Assembly (NCBI GenBank): GCA_018241745.1
Contig: JAFEDG010000006.1
Span: forward strand, 1 to 41,150
DNA length: 41,150 nt
DNA from: Pseudomonadota bacterium
GTDB taxonomy: Bacteria; Pseudomonadota; Gammaproteobacteria; Burkholderiales; Casimicrobiaceae
Direction: 5' to 3'
A model generated the notes under the pieces. The model saw only the letters and a program-made list of their open reading frames with translations, did no database searches and was not told the DNA's origin. Numbering within the stretch: the first letter of the stretch is position 1; each line of letters begins with the position of its first letter. Positions 1 through 8,887 of this stretch are shown here, one piece after another. A program made the translations under genes and the position numbers.

Positions 1-132
1 CGCGATGCGTGCCGCAAGCGCGCGGGCGACGACGTGCACACGGCCGCCGAAGCGGCCGCGCGCGAACGCGCGCGGCGGCGCGACGGCCGGAAGCGCGGTT
101 GTGGCGCTCATCGCTGTCGGCGTCGTGGCCAT
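1..132 (-). CDS. Truncated hypothetical protein (N-terminus only)
   Basis: An ATG lies one base after the stop of the upstream GT-like gene and opens a frame of 44 codons without a stop to the window edge. The visible product begins MATTPTAMSATTALP and is rich in Ala, Pro and Arg; no domain can be recognised. Its position as the last visible member of a tightly packed minus-strand LPS operon makes it likely to be another glycan gene, but that is inference from context. The C-terminal part lies outside the window. Confidence 0.5.
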   Translation of the reverse strand, partial: MATTPTAMSATTALPAVAPPRAFARGRFGGRVHVVARALAARIA

Positions 133-133
133 C

Positions 134-1138
134 TCACAGCGGCATCGCGGCCTGCTCGGCCGCATGCTGCGCGCGGAAGCGCCGCGCTTCGCGCCGCTGC
201 GCGTTCACCGCGCGCACGAAGCCGACGAGCGACGGCAGCGCGGCGCCAGCCGCGCGGACCTCGTCGATGACGGCGAGCCAGCGCGCGGCGATGGCGTCGC
301 GCGTGAACGCCGCGCCGCGCTCGCGGCCGCGCGCGACCATCGCCGCGTACGTCGCGGGATCACGCTGCAGCTGCTGGACGGCGGCCACGACGTCATCGGC
401 ATTGCGCACCTCGACGTAGTCGAGCTCGCTTGCGCGCAGCCGCGCGAACGCGGGCTCCGGCGACAACAGCGCCGGCACGCCCGCCAGCCAGGCGTTATAC
501 AGCTTGGAGGCCGGCTTCTGGCGCAGCATCGCGGCGCCTTCGGTGCGCACGGCCAGCACGACGTCGACGTCGCGGTAATCGTTCCACGCATCGTCGGACA
601 GCTTGAGCGCGACGCCTAGCGCGGCGAGGCGCGCGGCCAGCTCGCCGCCGCGCATCCACGCGGGCACGCGACCCATGCGGCCGAAATAGCCAACCGTCGC
701 GACGCGCGTGCCGCGCGCCGCGTCCCGCGCCTGCAGGCCCGGCTGCGGCCACAGCGGGACGTAGCGTTCGCACGGGGCAACGGGTCCAACGTCGTTCTGC
801 ACGACCACGCGCTCGCAGCTGTCGAGCCGCGAGCGGTCGGCGCGCACGCCAATCACGTGCGCGCGATGCGCGCCGTTGAACAGCGCGTTGAGGTCGTCCC
901 AGTGCGCGACGCCGATGCCGTGCCACGGGTAACGGTGGCCGAAGCGCACCGTGTAGCCTCGCGCCGCCAGCGCGTCGCGCAGCAGTACGTAGCTCTGCGC
1001 GATCCAGACGTCGATGCCGCTGCGGAAGCGTTGCTGCTGGCGGTCGACGTCGGCCGGCGTCAGCGCGTCGATATCCGGCCAGCGCGCGCAGTCCTTGCGG
1101 TCGGCGACGAACGCGACGATCGGCCGCACGCGGCTCAC
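134..1138 (-). CDS. Glycosyltransferase-like protein of the LPS operon
   Basis: A product of 334 residues, read from a GTG whose first bases overlap the TGA of the preceding GT4 gene (GTGA). That fixes the start although the frame is open further upstream. The N-terminal half (PIVAFVADRKDC, then GHRYPWHGIGVAHWDDL) matches no family I can name. The C-terminal half has a glycosyltransferase-like look: KPASKLYNAWLAGVPALLSPEPAF, followed by a helical tail, resembles the acceptor-sugar-nucleotide region of GT-B enzymes. No signal peptide or membrane segment is visible, so it is probably cytoplasmic. A role in LPS core or O-chain assembly is inferred from the neighbours. The donor and acceptor cannot be told from sequence. 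Confidence 0.7.
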   Translation of the reverse strand: MSRVRPIVAFVADRKDCARWPDIDALTPADVDRQQQRFRSGIDVWIAQSYVLLRDALAARGYTVRFGHRYPWHGIGVAHWDDLNALFNGAHRAHVIGVRADRSRLDSCERVVVQNDVGPVAPCERYVPLWPQPGLQARDAARGTRVATVGYFGRMGRVPAWMRGGELAARLAALGVALKLSDDAWNDYRDVDVVLAVRTEGAAMLRQKPASKLYNAWLAGVPALLSPEPAFARLRASELDYVEVRNADDVVAAVQQLQRDPATYAAMVARGRERGAAFTRDAIAARWLAVIDEVRAAGAALPSLVGFVRAVNAQRREARRFRAQHAAEQAAMPL

Positions 1139-2268
1139 GATCGGGCCTCGCCGTGCCCGGCGGCGGCATGGAACACGGCCTCCATCCGGTCCAGCATCGC
1201 GTCCTGCGTGTAGCGCCGTTCCACCAGCGCACGGGCCCGCGCTACGCGCGCGGCGGCGGCGGCGGGGTCGGCGAGCGCGGCGTCGATGCCGTACGCGAGC
1301 GCCGCCGCGTCCTCGCGCGCCACGACGATCGCCGTATCGCCGTCGCGCGCGATCTCGGGAATCGCGCCGGCGTCCGTCGTCACGCACGGCACGCCTGCGA
1401 ACATCGCCTGCAGCAGCGCCTGCGGCACGCCTTCGTTGGCGTATGACGGCAATGCGAAGACGTCGAGCGCGGCGAGCCACGGCGCCACGTCGTCCTGCTG
1501 GCCGGCGAACACGACGCGTTCGCGCAGGCCCAGCGCCGCGACCTGCCCGCGCAACGCGTCGCGCTGCGGGCCGTCGCCGACAATCACGAGCTGTGCGTCA
1601 CGCCGCGCAAGCCGCGGCAATGCGTCGACCAGGAAGCGGTGACCCTTCCAACTGCGCAGCGTGGCGACGATGCCAACCAGTGGCACATCTGGCGCGAGAC
1701 CGAGCTCCGCGCGCGCGCCGGCCTTGTCGCGACGCGCGAAGCGCGCGGGGTCGATGCCCGTGGGCACCGACACGACGCGCGCTGGATCGAGGTCGAGTTC
1801 GTGGACGAGCGTCGCGCGCAGCGCGTCGCCGGTCGTGACGATGCGCGCCGTTGCCTTGCGGTAGAGCCAGCGTGTCGCGCGCGTGCTGGCGACCGGCACC
1901 GATACGTGGCGCGTGCGGACCAGCGCGGGGACCGCCCGGCCGCGCGCGCGCAGCCAGCGCAGCGCGAGCGCGGTGAGCCAGCTGTCCGTCGAGCTGTGCG
2001 TGTTGACGATGTCCACGGGTTGCGCGCGCAGCGCGCCGACCATCGCGACGATGCCGCGCGCGCCCTTGCGCCCGATCGGCAAAGCGGCGAGCGGCACGCC
2101 GAAGCGTGGCGCCTCCGCGGCGATCCGCGATTCGGGCGGCGCGCAGACGAACACGCGGTGGCCGCGCGCGATGAAACCGGCCGCCTCGGTCAGCACGCGT
2201 ATTTCCTGGCCGCCCCAGCCGAGCGACGCCTCGGTATGCGCGATCGTCAGCGGACTGCCGCCCGGCAT
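1135..2268 (-). CDS. Glycosyltransferase family 4 (GT-B fold), LPS assembly
   Basis: A 377-residue GT4-type enzyme. Near the N-terminus it has the donor/acceptor loop ASLGWGGQEIRVLTEA, typical of this family. The C-terminal domain has VSVPTGIDPARF, VGIVATLRSWKGH, VIVGDGP, and the EX7E-like segment in NEGVPQALLQAMFAGVPCVTTDAGAIPEI that binds the nucleotide sugar. The start ATG shares its A with the TGA of msbA (TGATG), and the stop overlaps the next GTG, so it sits inside a translationally coupled operon. It likely adds a sugar to LPS core or a related surface glycan on the cytoplasmic face of the inner membrane. The sugar specificity is unknown. Confidence 0.85.
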   Translation of the reverse strand: MPGGSPLTIAHTEASLGWGGQEIRVLTEAAGFIARGHRVFVCAPPESRIAAEAPRFGVPLAALPIGRKGARGIVAMVGALRAQPVDIVNTHSSTDSWLTALALRWLRARGRAVPALVRTRHVSVPVASTRATRWLYRKATARIVTTGDALRATLVHELDLDPARVVSVPTGIDPARFARRDKAGARAELGLAPDVPLVGIVATLRSWKGHRFLVDALPRLARRDAQLVIVGDGPQRDALRGQVAALGLRERVVFAGQQDDVAPWLAALDVFALPSYANEGVPQALLQAMFAGVPCVTTDAGAIPEIARDGDTAIVVAREDAAALAYGIDAALADPAAAAARVARARALVERRYTQDAMLDRMEAVFHAAAGHGEARS

Positions 2269-4028
2269 CAGGCGGCGGCCTTCGCGAACTGGATCCGGTG
2301 CAGGCGCGCGTAGGCGCCGGTGCCGTCGACGAGTTCGCGATGCGTGCCTGTCTCGACGATACGGCCGGCGTCGAGCACGACGATGCGGTCGGCGTGCTCG
2401 ATCGTCGACAGCCGGTGCGCGATGACCAGCGTCGTGCGGCCCTCCATCAGCGTGTCGAGCGCCGTCTGCACCATCCGTTCGGATTCGGAGTCGAGCGCGG
2501 ACGTGGCTTCGTCGAGGATCAGGATCGGCGCGTCCTTCAGCACGGCGCGGGCGATGGCGATGCGCTGCCGCTGGCCGCCCGACAGCCGCAGCCCCTGCTC
2601 GCCGACCATCGTGTCGAAACCCTGCGGCAGCGCGCGGATGAAGTCGAGCGCGTTGGCGGCGAGCGCCGCACGCTCGACCGCGTCGCGCGGGGCGTCGGCC
2701 ATCGCGCCATAGGCGATGTTGGCAGCGATCGTATCGTCGAACAGCAGGATGTCCTGGGACACGAGTGCAATCTGCGCGCGCAGGCTCTTCACCGTCAGCG
2801 TCGTGATGTCGTGGCCGTCGATGAACAGGCGCCCGGTCGACGGCGCGTAGAAGCGCGGGATCAGGTTCACGAGCGACGTCTTGCCGCTGCCGGACGCACC
2901 GACGAGCGCCACCGTCTCGCCCGGCGCGACGTCCAGCGACACGTCGGTCAGCGCCTCCTGCTCGCCGCCCGCGTAGCGCAGCGACACGCGCTCGTACCGG
3001 ATCTGCCCGTGCGCGCGCTGGAGCTCGATCGTACCGGCGTCCGGCTCGTCCTCGAGGTCCAGCATGCCGAAGATGCTCTCGGATGCGGCCATGCCGCGCT
3101 GGATCGACCCGTTGATGCCCGACAGCGACTTCATCCGGTCGAGCAGCGTGATCAGCGCGAGCGTGTACGCGAGGAACAGGCCGAGATCGAGGCGGCCGTC
3201 GTCGCTCTGCTGCAGCGCGACCCATACGATGAACCCGATGCCCAGCGCGGCGAAGAACACCGACAGCGGCGTGCTGGCCGCGCCGGCCGACGACTGCTTG
3301 GTCATCGAGTGGCGCAGCGCGTTGGCGGACGCGACGGCGCGCGCCCGTTCGTAATCCTCGCCGCCGAACACGCGGACGATCCGGTGGCCGGTGATCATCT
3401 CCTCGAGCGTGTGCGTCAGCGCGGCCGTGCGCGTCTGGATGTCGCGCGCGAGCCGCCGCAGCCGGCGGCTGAAGTAGCGCGTGATCACCGCGATCAGCGG
3501 GAGGATCACGAACACGAGCAGTGTCAGCTTCCAGTTGAGGTACATCAGGAAGCCGATGCCACCGACAATGGAGAACGCGCCGCGCAGCGCCGTCGCCACC
3601 GTGCCCGAGGCGGCGGACGCGAGCTGGTGCGCGTCGAACGTGAGCTTCGACTGCACGGTCCCGGACGCGTGCTGGTCGTAGTACGACGTCGGCAGCCTGA
3701 GGAGCTTGTCGATCAGCTCGCGGCGCAGGTCGAACACGACGCGCAGGCCGGTGTACGACATCGCGTAATCCGACACGTAGGAGCCGATGCCGCGGAGCAG
3801 GAACACGGCGATCAGCGTCACCGGGAGCCAGTGGACCAGGATGTTGTCCGGCGTCGAGGCGGTTATGCCGCCCGGCTTCTGAAACGCCGTGACGATCGGC
3901 ATCACAAGCGCCGCCATCATCAGGTCGCCGGCGGTGACGACCAGCATCCCCAGCACGGCCAGCGCGAAGATGCCGCGGTAGGGCTTTACGTAGCGGAGGA
4001 GACGGCGGTAGAGATGGAGGCCGGACAT
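2268..4028 (-). CDS. msbA: Lipid A export ABC transporter MsbA
   Basis: A 586-residue half-transporter, the usual MsbA length. Six membrane segments occupy roughly residues 15-310. The ATPase domain follows: Walker A GASGSGK at 377-383, signature LSGGQRQRIAIARA, Walker B ILILDEATSALD with Asp506/Glu507, and the H-loop VIAHRLST. MsbA flips lipid A-core across the inner membrane. The ATG at 4028 (MSGLHLYRRLLRYVKPYRG) matches family N-termini; the frame is open for 50 more codons upstream but that stretch is low-complexity. The neighbours are core glycosyltransferases on both sides. A TATACT -10-like box lies about 75 bases upstream, so it may also have its own promoter. Other lipid-exporting ABC half-transporters are the only alternative. 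Confidence 0.92.
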   Translation of the reverse strand: MSGLHLYRRLLRYVKPYRGIFALAVLGMLVVTAGDLMMAALVMPIVTAFQKPGGITASTPDNILVHWLPVTLIAVFLLRGIGSYVSDYAMSYTGLRVVFDLRRELIDKLLRLPTSYYDQHASGTVQSKLTFDAHQLASAASGTVATALRGAFSIVGGIGFLMYLNWKLTLLVFVILPLIAVITRYFSRRLRRLARDIQTRTAALTHTLEEMITGHRIVRVFGGEDYERARAVASANALRHSMTKQSSAGAASTPLSVFFAALGIGFIVWVALQQSDDGRLDLGLFLAYTLALITLLDRMKSLSGINGSIQRGMAASESIFGMLDLEDEPDAGTIELQRAHGQIRYERVSLRYAGGEQEALTDVSLDVAPGETVALVGASGSGKTSLVNLIPRFYAPSTGRLFIDGHDITTLTVKSLRAQIALVSQDILLFDDTIAANIAYGAMADAPRDAVERAALAANALDFIRALPQGFDTMVGEQGLRLSGGQRQRIAIARAVLKDAPILILDEATSALDSESERMVQTALDTLMEGRTTLVIAHRLSTIEHADRIVVLDAGRIVETGTHRELVDGTGAYARLHRIQFAKAAA

Positions 4029-4103
4029 CGGCGCGCGTGGCGTCAAGGCGGGCTTGTGGCGCCGGGCCCACGGGGGCGGCGTCGCGGTGCGGGAAGGCTT
4101 CGC

Positions 4104-4109
4104 AGTATA
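4104..4109 (-). promoter_or_regulatory. Candidate -10 box for msbA
   Basis: Read on the minus strand the site is TATACT, one mismatch from TATAAT, in the 94-base gap between the upstream glycosyltransferase gene and msbA. It would place transcription about 70 bases before the msbA ATG. No good -35 hexamer is visible, so this rests on one element only. Confidence 0.35.
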
Positions 4110-4122
4110 GCGCAGCGTCGCT

Positions 4123-5295
4123 TCAGGCAGCCGCACCGGCAGCGGCGCGCGGCCGCCGGTGCGCGACGCTCGCGGCAAGCAGCTCCTTGTACAGCAGCAC
4201 CAGCTGCAGCGTCATCGCCGACGGCGTCAGCGGGGCGACGGCAGCGAGCGCGTTGGCGCCCATCGCCGCGCGCGCCTCCGCGTCCAGCAGCGTGCGCATG
4301 TGCGCGGCGAAACCGTCGACGTCACGCGCGTCGGCCACGAGCCCGGCGGCGTGCGCTTGCGCGATCTCGGCCGCGCCGCACTTCCGGCTGGTGACGACGG
4401 GCAGCCCGCAGGCCATCGCCTCCAGCGCGGCGTTGGGGCAGGGGTCGTACAGCGTTGGCAGCACGAATGCGTCGGCGGCCGCATAAAACGGCAGCGTGTC
4501 CGTCTGCGGGCCCGTGATCGTCACGCGTCCGGACAGCTTCAGCGAGCGCGCAAGCGCCGCATAGCGGGCGAGCCGCTTGTCGCGGCCGACGACGACGAGG
4601 TGCGCCGGCGCCGGCAACGTGGCGAGCGCGCGGATTGCCGTCGCGACGCCCTTGCGCGCGTAACCCGAGCCGACCAGCAGGAACACGACCGCGTCGTCGG
4701 CGAGCTTGAGCCGCGCACGCGCTTCGGCACGCACCTCCCGCGCCGCCGGCTTGAACACCTCCGCGTCGACGGCGTTGTAGATGACGTGCAGCTTGTTCTC
4801 CGGAACGCCGAACTGCGCGCGGATCTCGTCGCGCACCATCTGCGAGTTGCAGATGACCGCCGACAACCAGGGACTGGCGAACAGCCGCTTCTCCTGCGCG
4901 AGCAGGTAGCGGTGGTGCAGGTTGAGACGCGTGCCGAGGCGCCCGAGCGCGGACGCGTCGCGGTCGCGCTCGGCGAGCCACACGGCGTGCACGCCGTCGC
5001 CGGCGCGGTAGATGTCGCAGCACGCGAGCCGCTCGTGGGACTGCACGAGGTCGAGGCGCGCGCTGCCGACGGCGCGGCACACGCCGCGCGCGAAGCTCCA
5101 GTCGCGCCACAGGCTGCCCACGAAGAACGGGTCGACGATGTGCGGCTCGATCAGGCCCAGCGACGTCTGCGGCCATTCGCGCGTGTACAGCGTGATTGCG
5201 ACGTCGCGCTCGAGCAGCGCCTCGAGCGCGCCCTCGACGAAGCGCTCGGCGCCACCGAACGGTGTATAGCGCTGCCGGATGATCGCGAGTCGCAT
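4123..5295 (-). CDS. Glycosyltransferase family 4, WaaG-like LPS core enzyme
   Basis: A 390-residue GT-B enzyme. It starts MRLAIIRQRYTPFGGAERFVEGALEAL; the FGGAERF loop is typical of WaaG-like GT4 enzymes. The C-terminal half shows VIYNAVDAEVF, LLVGSGYARKGV and the E-rich donor-site segment LYDPCPNAALEAMACGLPVVTS. WaaG-type enzymes add the first hexose to inner-core heptose on the cytoplasmic face of the inner membrane; that exact assignment is inferred. Its ATG lies five bases after the stop of the heptosyltransferase gene, which fixes the start although the frame stays open far upstream. The Ala/Arg-rich C-terminal tail is probably disordered. Confidence 0.85.
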   Translation of the reverse strand: MRLAIIRQRYTPFGGAERFVEGALEALLERDVAITLYTREWPQTSLGLIEPHIVDPFFVGSLWRDWSFARGVCRAVGSARLDLVQSHERLACCDIYRAGDGVHAVWLAERDRDASALGRLGTRLNLHHRYLLAQEKRLFASPWLSAVICNSQMVRDEIRAQFGVPENKLHVIYNAVDAEVFKPAAREVRAEARARLKLADDAVVFLLVGSGYARKGVATAIRALATLPAPAHLVVVGRDKRLARYAALARSLKLSGRVTITGPQTDTLPFYAAADAFVLPTLYDPCPNAALEAMACGLPVVTSRKCGAAEIAQAHAAGLVADARDVDGFAAHMRTLLDAEARAAMGANALAAVAPLTPSAMTLQLVLLYKELLAASVAHRRPRAAAGAAA

Positions 5296-5300
5296 CGGCG

Positions 5301-6467
5301 TCAGCCCGGGCGCGCGCTGCCGCCCGCCAGCAGCGCCTGCAAGGCGTCGGTGACGCGCGCGACCGGCAGCGTCGTCAGGCATTCGGAGACCTTGCCGCCG
5401 CCGCAGCCGTCCTGGCCGCACGGACGGCACGGATGCGCCGTCGACGCGACGATCCGGTGCGCGACGCCGAACGGTCCCCACTCCAGTTCGCCGGACGGCC
5501 CGAACAGCGCGACCGTCGGCACGCCCTGCGCCGCCGCGATGTGCATCGGCGCGGAATCGACGCCCACAAACGCGCGCGCCCGTCCCGCCAGCGCGGCGAG
5601 CTCCGCGAGCGACAGCTGCGCAGTCAGGTCGACGATCGCGGCGCGTGTCGCCGGCGCGACCGCCGCGACGCTCGCCGCGACCATCGTGATCTCGCGCGGG
5701 TCCGGCGCGCCGGTGACGACGATCCGGTGCCCGCGGGCGGCGAGCGCGTCGAACAGCGCCGCGGTCTGCGCCGGCGTCCAGCACTTGAACAACCAGCGCG
5801 AGCCCGGGTGGGCATGGATGAAAGCGCCGGGCGTCAGGCCGTGCTCGGCGACCAGCGCGTCGGCACGGGCTTCCGCGGCCGGGCCTGGATGGATCGACAG
5901 CCGCTTGTCGGCCGCCGTCGGTTGCACGCCGATGCGCCGCAGCGCGTCGAGGTTCTTCTCGACCGCATGGCGCGGCGTGTTGCGCGGCTCGCGGTAGAAA
6001 TGCGTGTAGTAGCGGCGCCACATCCAGGTGCGTGCCGCGTCGGTGTCGGGCTCGCGCGTCACCGCATACCGCGGCGCGCAGACGCGGGCTAGGTTGATGC
6101 CGCGCGGGTGCTCGGTGAGGTGCAGCAGCAGGTCGTAGCGGCGCGCGCGCAGCGTGCGAACCAGCGCGCGCTCCGCGCCGAGCTTCGTCGCGAGCCCGGC
6201 GTCGCGCCAGCGGCGATCGATCGTATGGACGGCGGCGATCGCCGGATGGTTGGCGAGCATCGGCGCCGTCTCGGCGTAGACGAGCGCGTCGATTTCGGCG
6301 CCGGGGGCGACGCGCGCCAGCGTCGAGAACACGGGCGAGGTCAGCAGCACGTCACCGTGGTGGCGCAGCTTGGTGACGAGGACGCGGCGGACGGCGGCCA
6401 GCGGCACCGCGTCGGCCGGCGTCGGCGCATCGGAGGCGGGCGCGGCGACGGAAGGCGGTGCGGGCAT
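5301..6467 (-). CDS. waaQ: LPS heptosyltransferase III-like (GT9)
   Basis: A 388-residue GT9 enzyme. The sequence VLVTKLRHHGDVLLTSPVFSTL near residue 30 is the family N-terminal motif, and FVGVDSAPMHIAAAQGVPTVALFGPSG near residue 290 is the ADP-heptose site. The Cys-rich tail HPCRPCGQDGCGGGKVSECL is characteristic of the WaaQ/RfaQ subgroup, which adds the branching heptose to inner-core LPS. The first 25 residues are a low-complexity extension (Ala/Pro-rich), so an internal start is possible. This is the first gene of the minus-strand LPS operon and diverges from argB with 152 bases between starts. Confidence 0.88.
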   Translation of the reverse strand: MPAPPSVAAPASDAPTPADAVPLAAVRRVLVTKLRHHGDVLLTSPVFSTLARVAPGAEIDALVYAETAPMLANHPAIAAVHTIDRRWRDAGLATKLGAERALVRTLRARRYDLLLHLTEHPRGINLARVCAPRYAVTREPDTDAARTWMWRRYYTHFYREPRNTPRHAVEKNLDALRRIGVQPTAADKRLSIHPGPAAEARADALVAEHGLTPGAFIHAHPGSRWLFKCWTPAQTAALFDALAARGHRIVVTGAPDPREITMVAASVAAVAPATRAAIVDLTAQLSLAELAALAGRARAFVGVDSAPMHIAAAQGVPTVALFGPSGELEWGPFGVAHRIVASTAHPCRPCGQDGCGGGKVSECLTTLPVARVTDALQALLAGGSARPG

Positions 6468-6474
6468 GGCTTAC

Positions 6475-7522
<1,048 letters not shown>

Positions 7523-7549
7523 ACGCGAGGACGGGGCAGGGGAGAGGCG

Positions 7550-8119
7550 ATGGCGGCAAAACCCGGCGAGCGCAAGCTGCAGATCCTGCAGACGCTGGCA
7601 GCGATGCTCGAGACGCCGCGTGGCGAGAAGGTCACGACAGCGGCGCTCGCGGCACGGCTCGACGTATCGGAGGCCGCGCTGTACCGCCACTTCGCGAGCA
7701 AGGCGCAGATGTTCGAGGGCCTGATCGAGTTCATCGAGACGACGTTGTTCACGCTCGCCAACAAGATCCAGGCCGAGACGACCGACGGTGTCGCGCAGGC
7801 CGAGCAGATCGTCGTGATGCTGCTGGGCTTCGCCGAGAAGAACCCGGGCATGACGCGCGTGCTGATCGGCGACGCGCTCGTGAACGAGGACGAGCGGCTG
7901 CAGGCGCGGATGAACCAGCTGTACGAGCGCGTCGAGGCTGCGCTGCGCCAGTCGTTCCGCACGGCGCAGATGGCGAACGCGTGGCACGGCGACCCGGCGG
8001 CCGACGCCTCCGCACTGACCGCCTATGTCGTGGGCCGCTGGATGCTGTTCGCCAAGAGTGGCTTCAAGCGCCTGCCGCAGGCGGGCTGGGACGCCGAGCG
8101 CAAGTTCCTGTTCGCCTGA
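7550..8119 (+). CDS. slmA: Nucleoid occlusion factor SlmA (TetR family)
   Basis: A 189-residue TetR-fold protein. The helix-turn-helix lies at about residues 28-52 (TTAALAARLDVSEAALYRHFASKAQMF). The C-terminal ligand/dimer domain includes GLIEFIETTLFTLANKI, as in SlmA. SlmA binds palindromic sites on the chromosome and blocks FtsZ rings over the nucleoid. Placement just after argB matches the arrangement known in Burkholderiales. It ends nine bases from the end of the convergent moeB-like gene. Confidence 0.9.
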   Translation: MAAKPGERKLQILQTLAAMLETPRGEKVTTAALAARLDVSEAALYRHFASKAQMFEGLIEFIETTLFTLANKIQAETTDGVAQAEQIVVMLLGFAEKNPGMTRVLIGDALVNEDERLQARMNQLYERVEAALRQSFRTAQMANAWHGDPAADASALTAYVVGRWMLFAKSGFKRLPQAGWDAERKFLFA

Positions 8120-8128
8120 CGCGCGGCG

Positions 8129-8887
8129 CTAGCACGCGGCTGCGTCGCCGCACACCGTGCACGCCGGGTCTCGCGGTACGCGCAATTCCGTCCAGTGCAT
8201 CGCGAGCGCGTCGAGCACCAGCAGCCGGCCTGCGAGCGACGTCCCCACGCCGGCGATCAGCTTTAACGCCTCGGCCGCCTGCGTGGCCCCGATGATCCCC
8301 GTCAGCGGGGCCAGCACGCCCATCGTCGCGCAGCGCACCTCCTCGAGTTCCTCGCCGTCGCCGAACAGGCAGTGATAGCACGGCGATGCGGCGTCGCGTG
8401 CGTCGAACACGGCGAGCTGGCCGTCGAAGCGGATCGCGGCGCCGGACACCAGCGGCACGCGGTGCGCGACCGCCGCGCGGTTGATCGCATGGCGCGTCGC
8501 GAAATTGTCCGAGCAGTCGAGCACGACGGTGGCCGCCGCCACTTCCGCGTCGAGCGCCGCGCCGGCAAGCCGCTCCGGCCGCAGCAGAAGCTCGACGTGC
8601 GGGTTGACGGCCGCGAGCCGTCCCGCGGCTGCGTCGACCTTGCGCGCGCCGATATCGGCCGTCGCGTACAGGATCTGCCGCTGCAGGTTCGTGAGGTCCA
8701 CGCTGTCCGCGTCGGCCAATACCAGCGTGCCAACGCCGGCCGCCGCGAGGTAGTGCGCGGCCGGCGTGCCCAGGCCGCCCATGCCGACGACGAGCACGCG
8801 CGCGGCGGCGAAGCGGTCCTGCGCATCCGGCCCGAAGGCGTCGAGCAGGATGTGGCGGCTGTAGCGGAGGAGTTGGTCGTCGTCCAT
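8129..8887 (-). CDS. moeB: E1-like adenylyltransferase, MoeB/ThiF/HesA family
   Basis: A 252-residue protein that activates the C-terminal Gly-Gly of a sulfur-carrier protein with ATP. Visible features are RYSRHILL at the start, the nucleotide-binding loop VVGMGGLGTPAAHYLAAAGVG, DLTNLQRQILY, DCSDNFATRHAIN, a CYHC and CTVC zinc-binding pair, and EEVRCATMGVLAPLTGIIG around the probable catalytic Cys. Whether the partner is MoaD (molybdopterin) or ThiS (thiamine) cannot be decided here; the symbol is the more usual annotation for this locus. The ATG shares one base with the hipA stop (TGATG), so translation is coupled to the toxin gene. Confidence 0.85.
   Translation of the reverse strand: MDDDQLLRYSRHILLDAFGPDAQDRFAAARVLVVGMGGLGTPAAHYLAAAGVGTLVLADADSVDLTNLQRQILYATADIGARKVDAAAGRLAAVNPHVELLLRPERLAGAALDAEVAAATVVLDCSDNFATRHAINRAAVAHRVPLVSGAAIRFDGQLAVFDARDAASPCYHCLFGDGEELEEVRCATMGVLAPLTGIIGATQAAEALKLIAGVGTSLAGRLLVLDALAMHWTELRVPRDPACTVCGDAAAC

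Noticed and set aside
2298..4394. Plus-strand open frame of 698 codons opposite msbA
   Set aside because: It is antisense to msbA and its neighbour, the product is Arg/Asp/Glu/Gln-rich without any domain, and such frames are a by-product of high GC codon bias.
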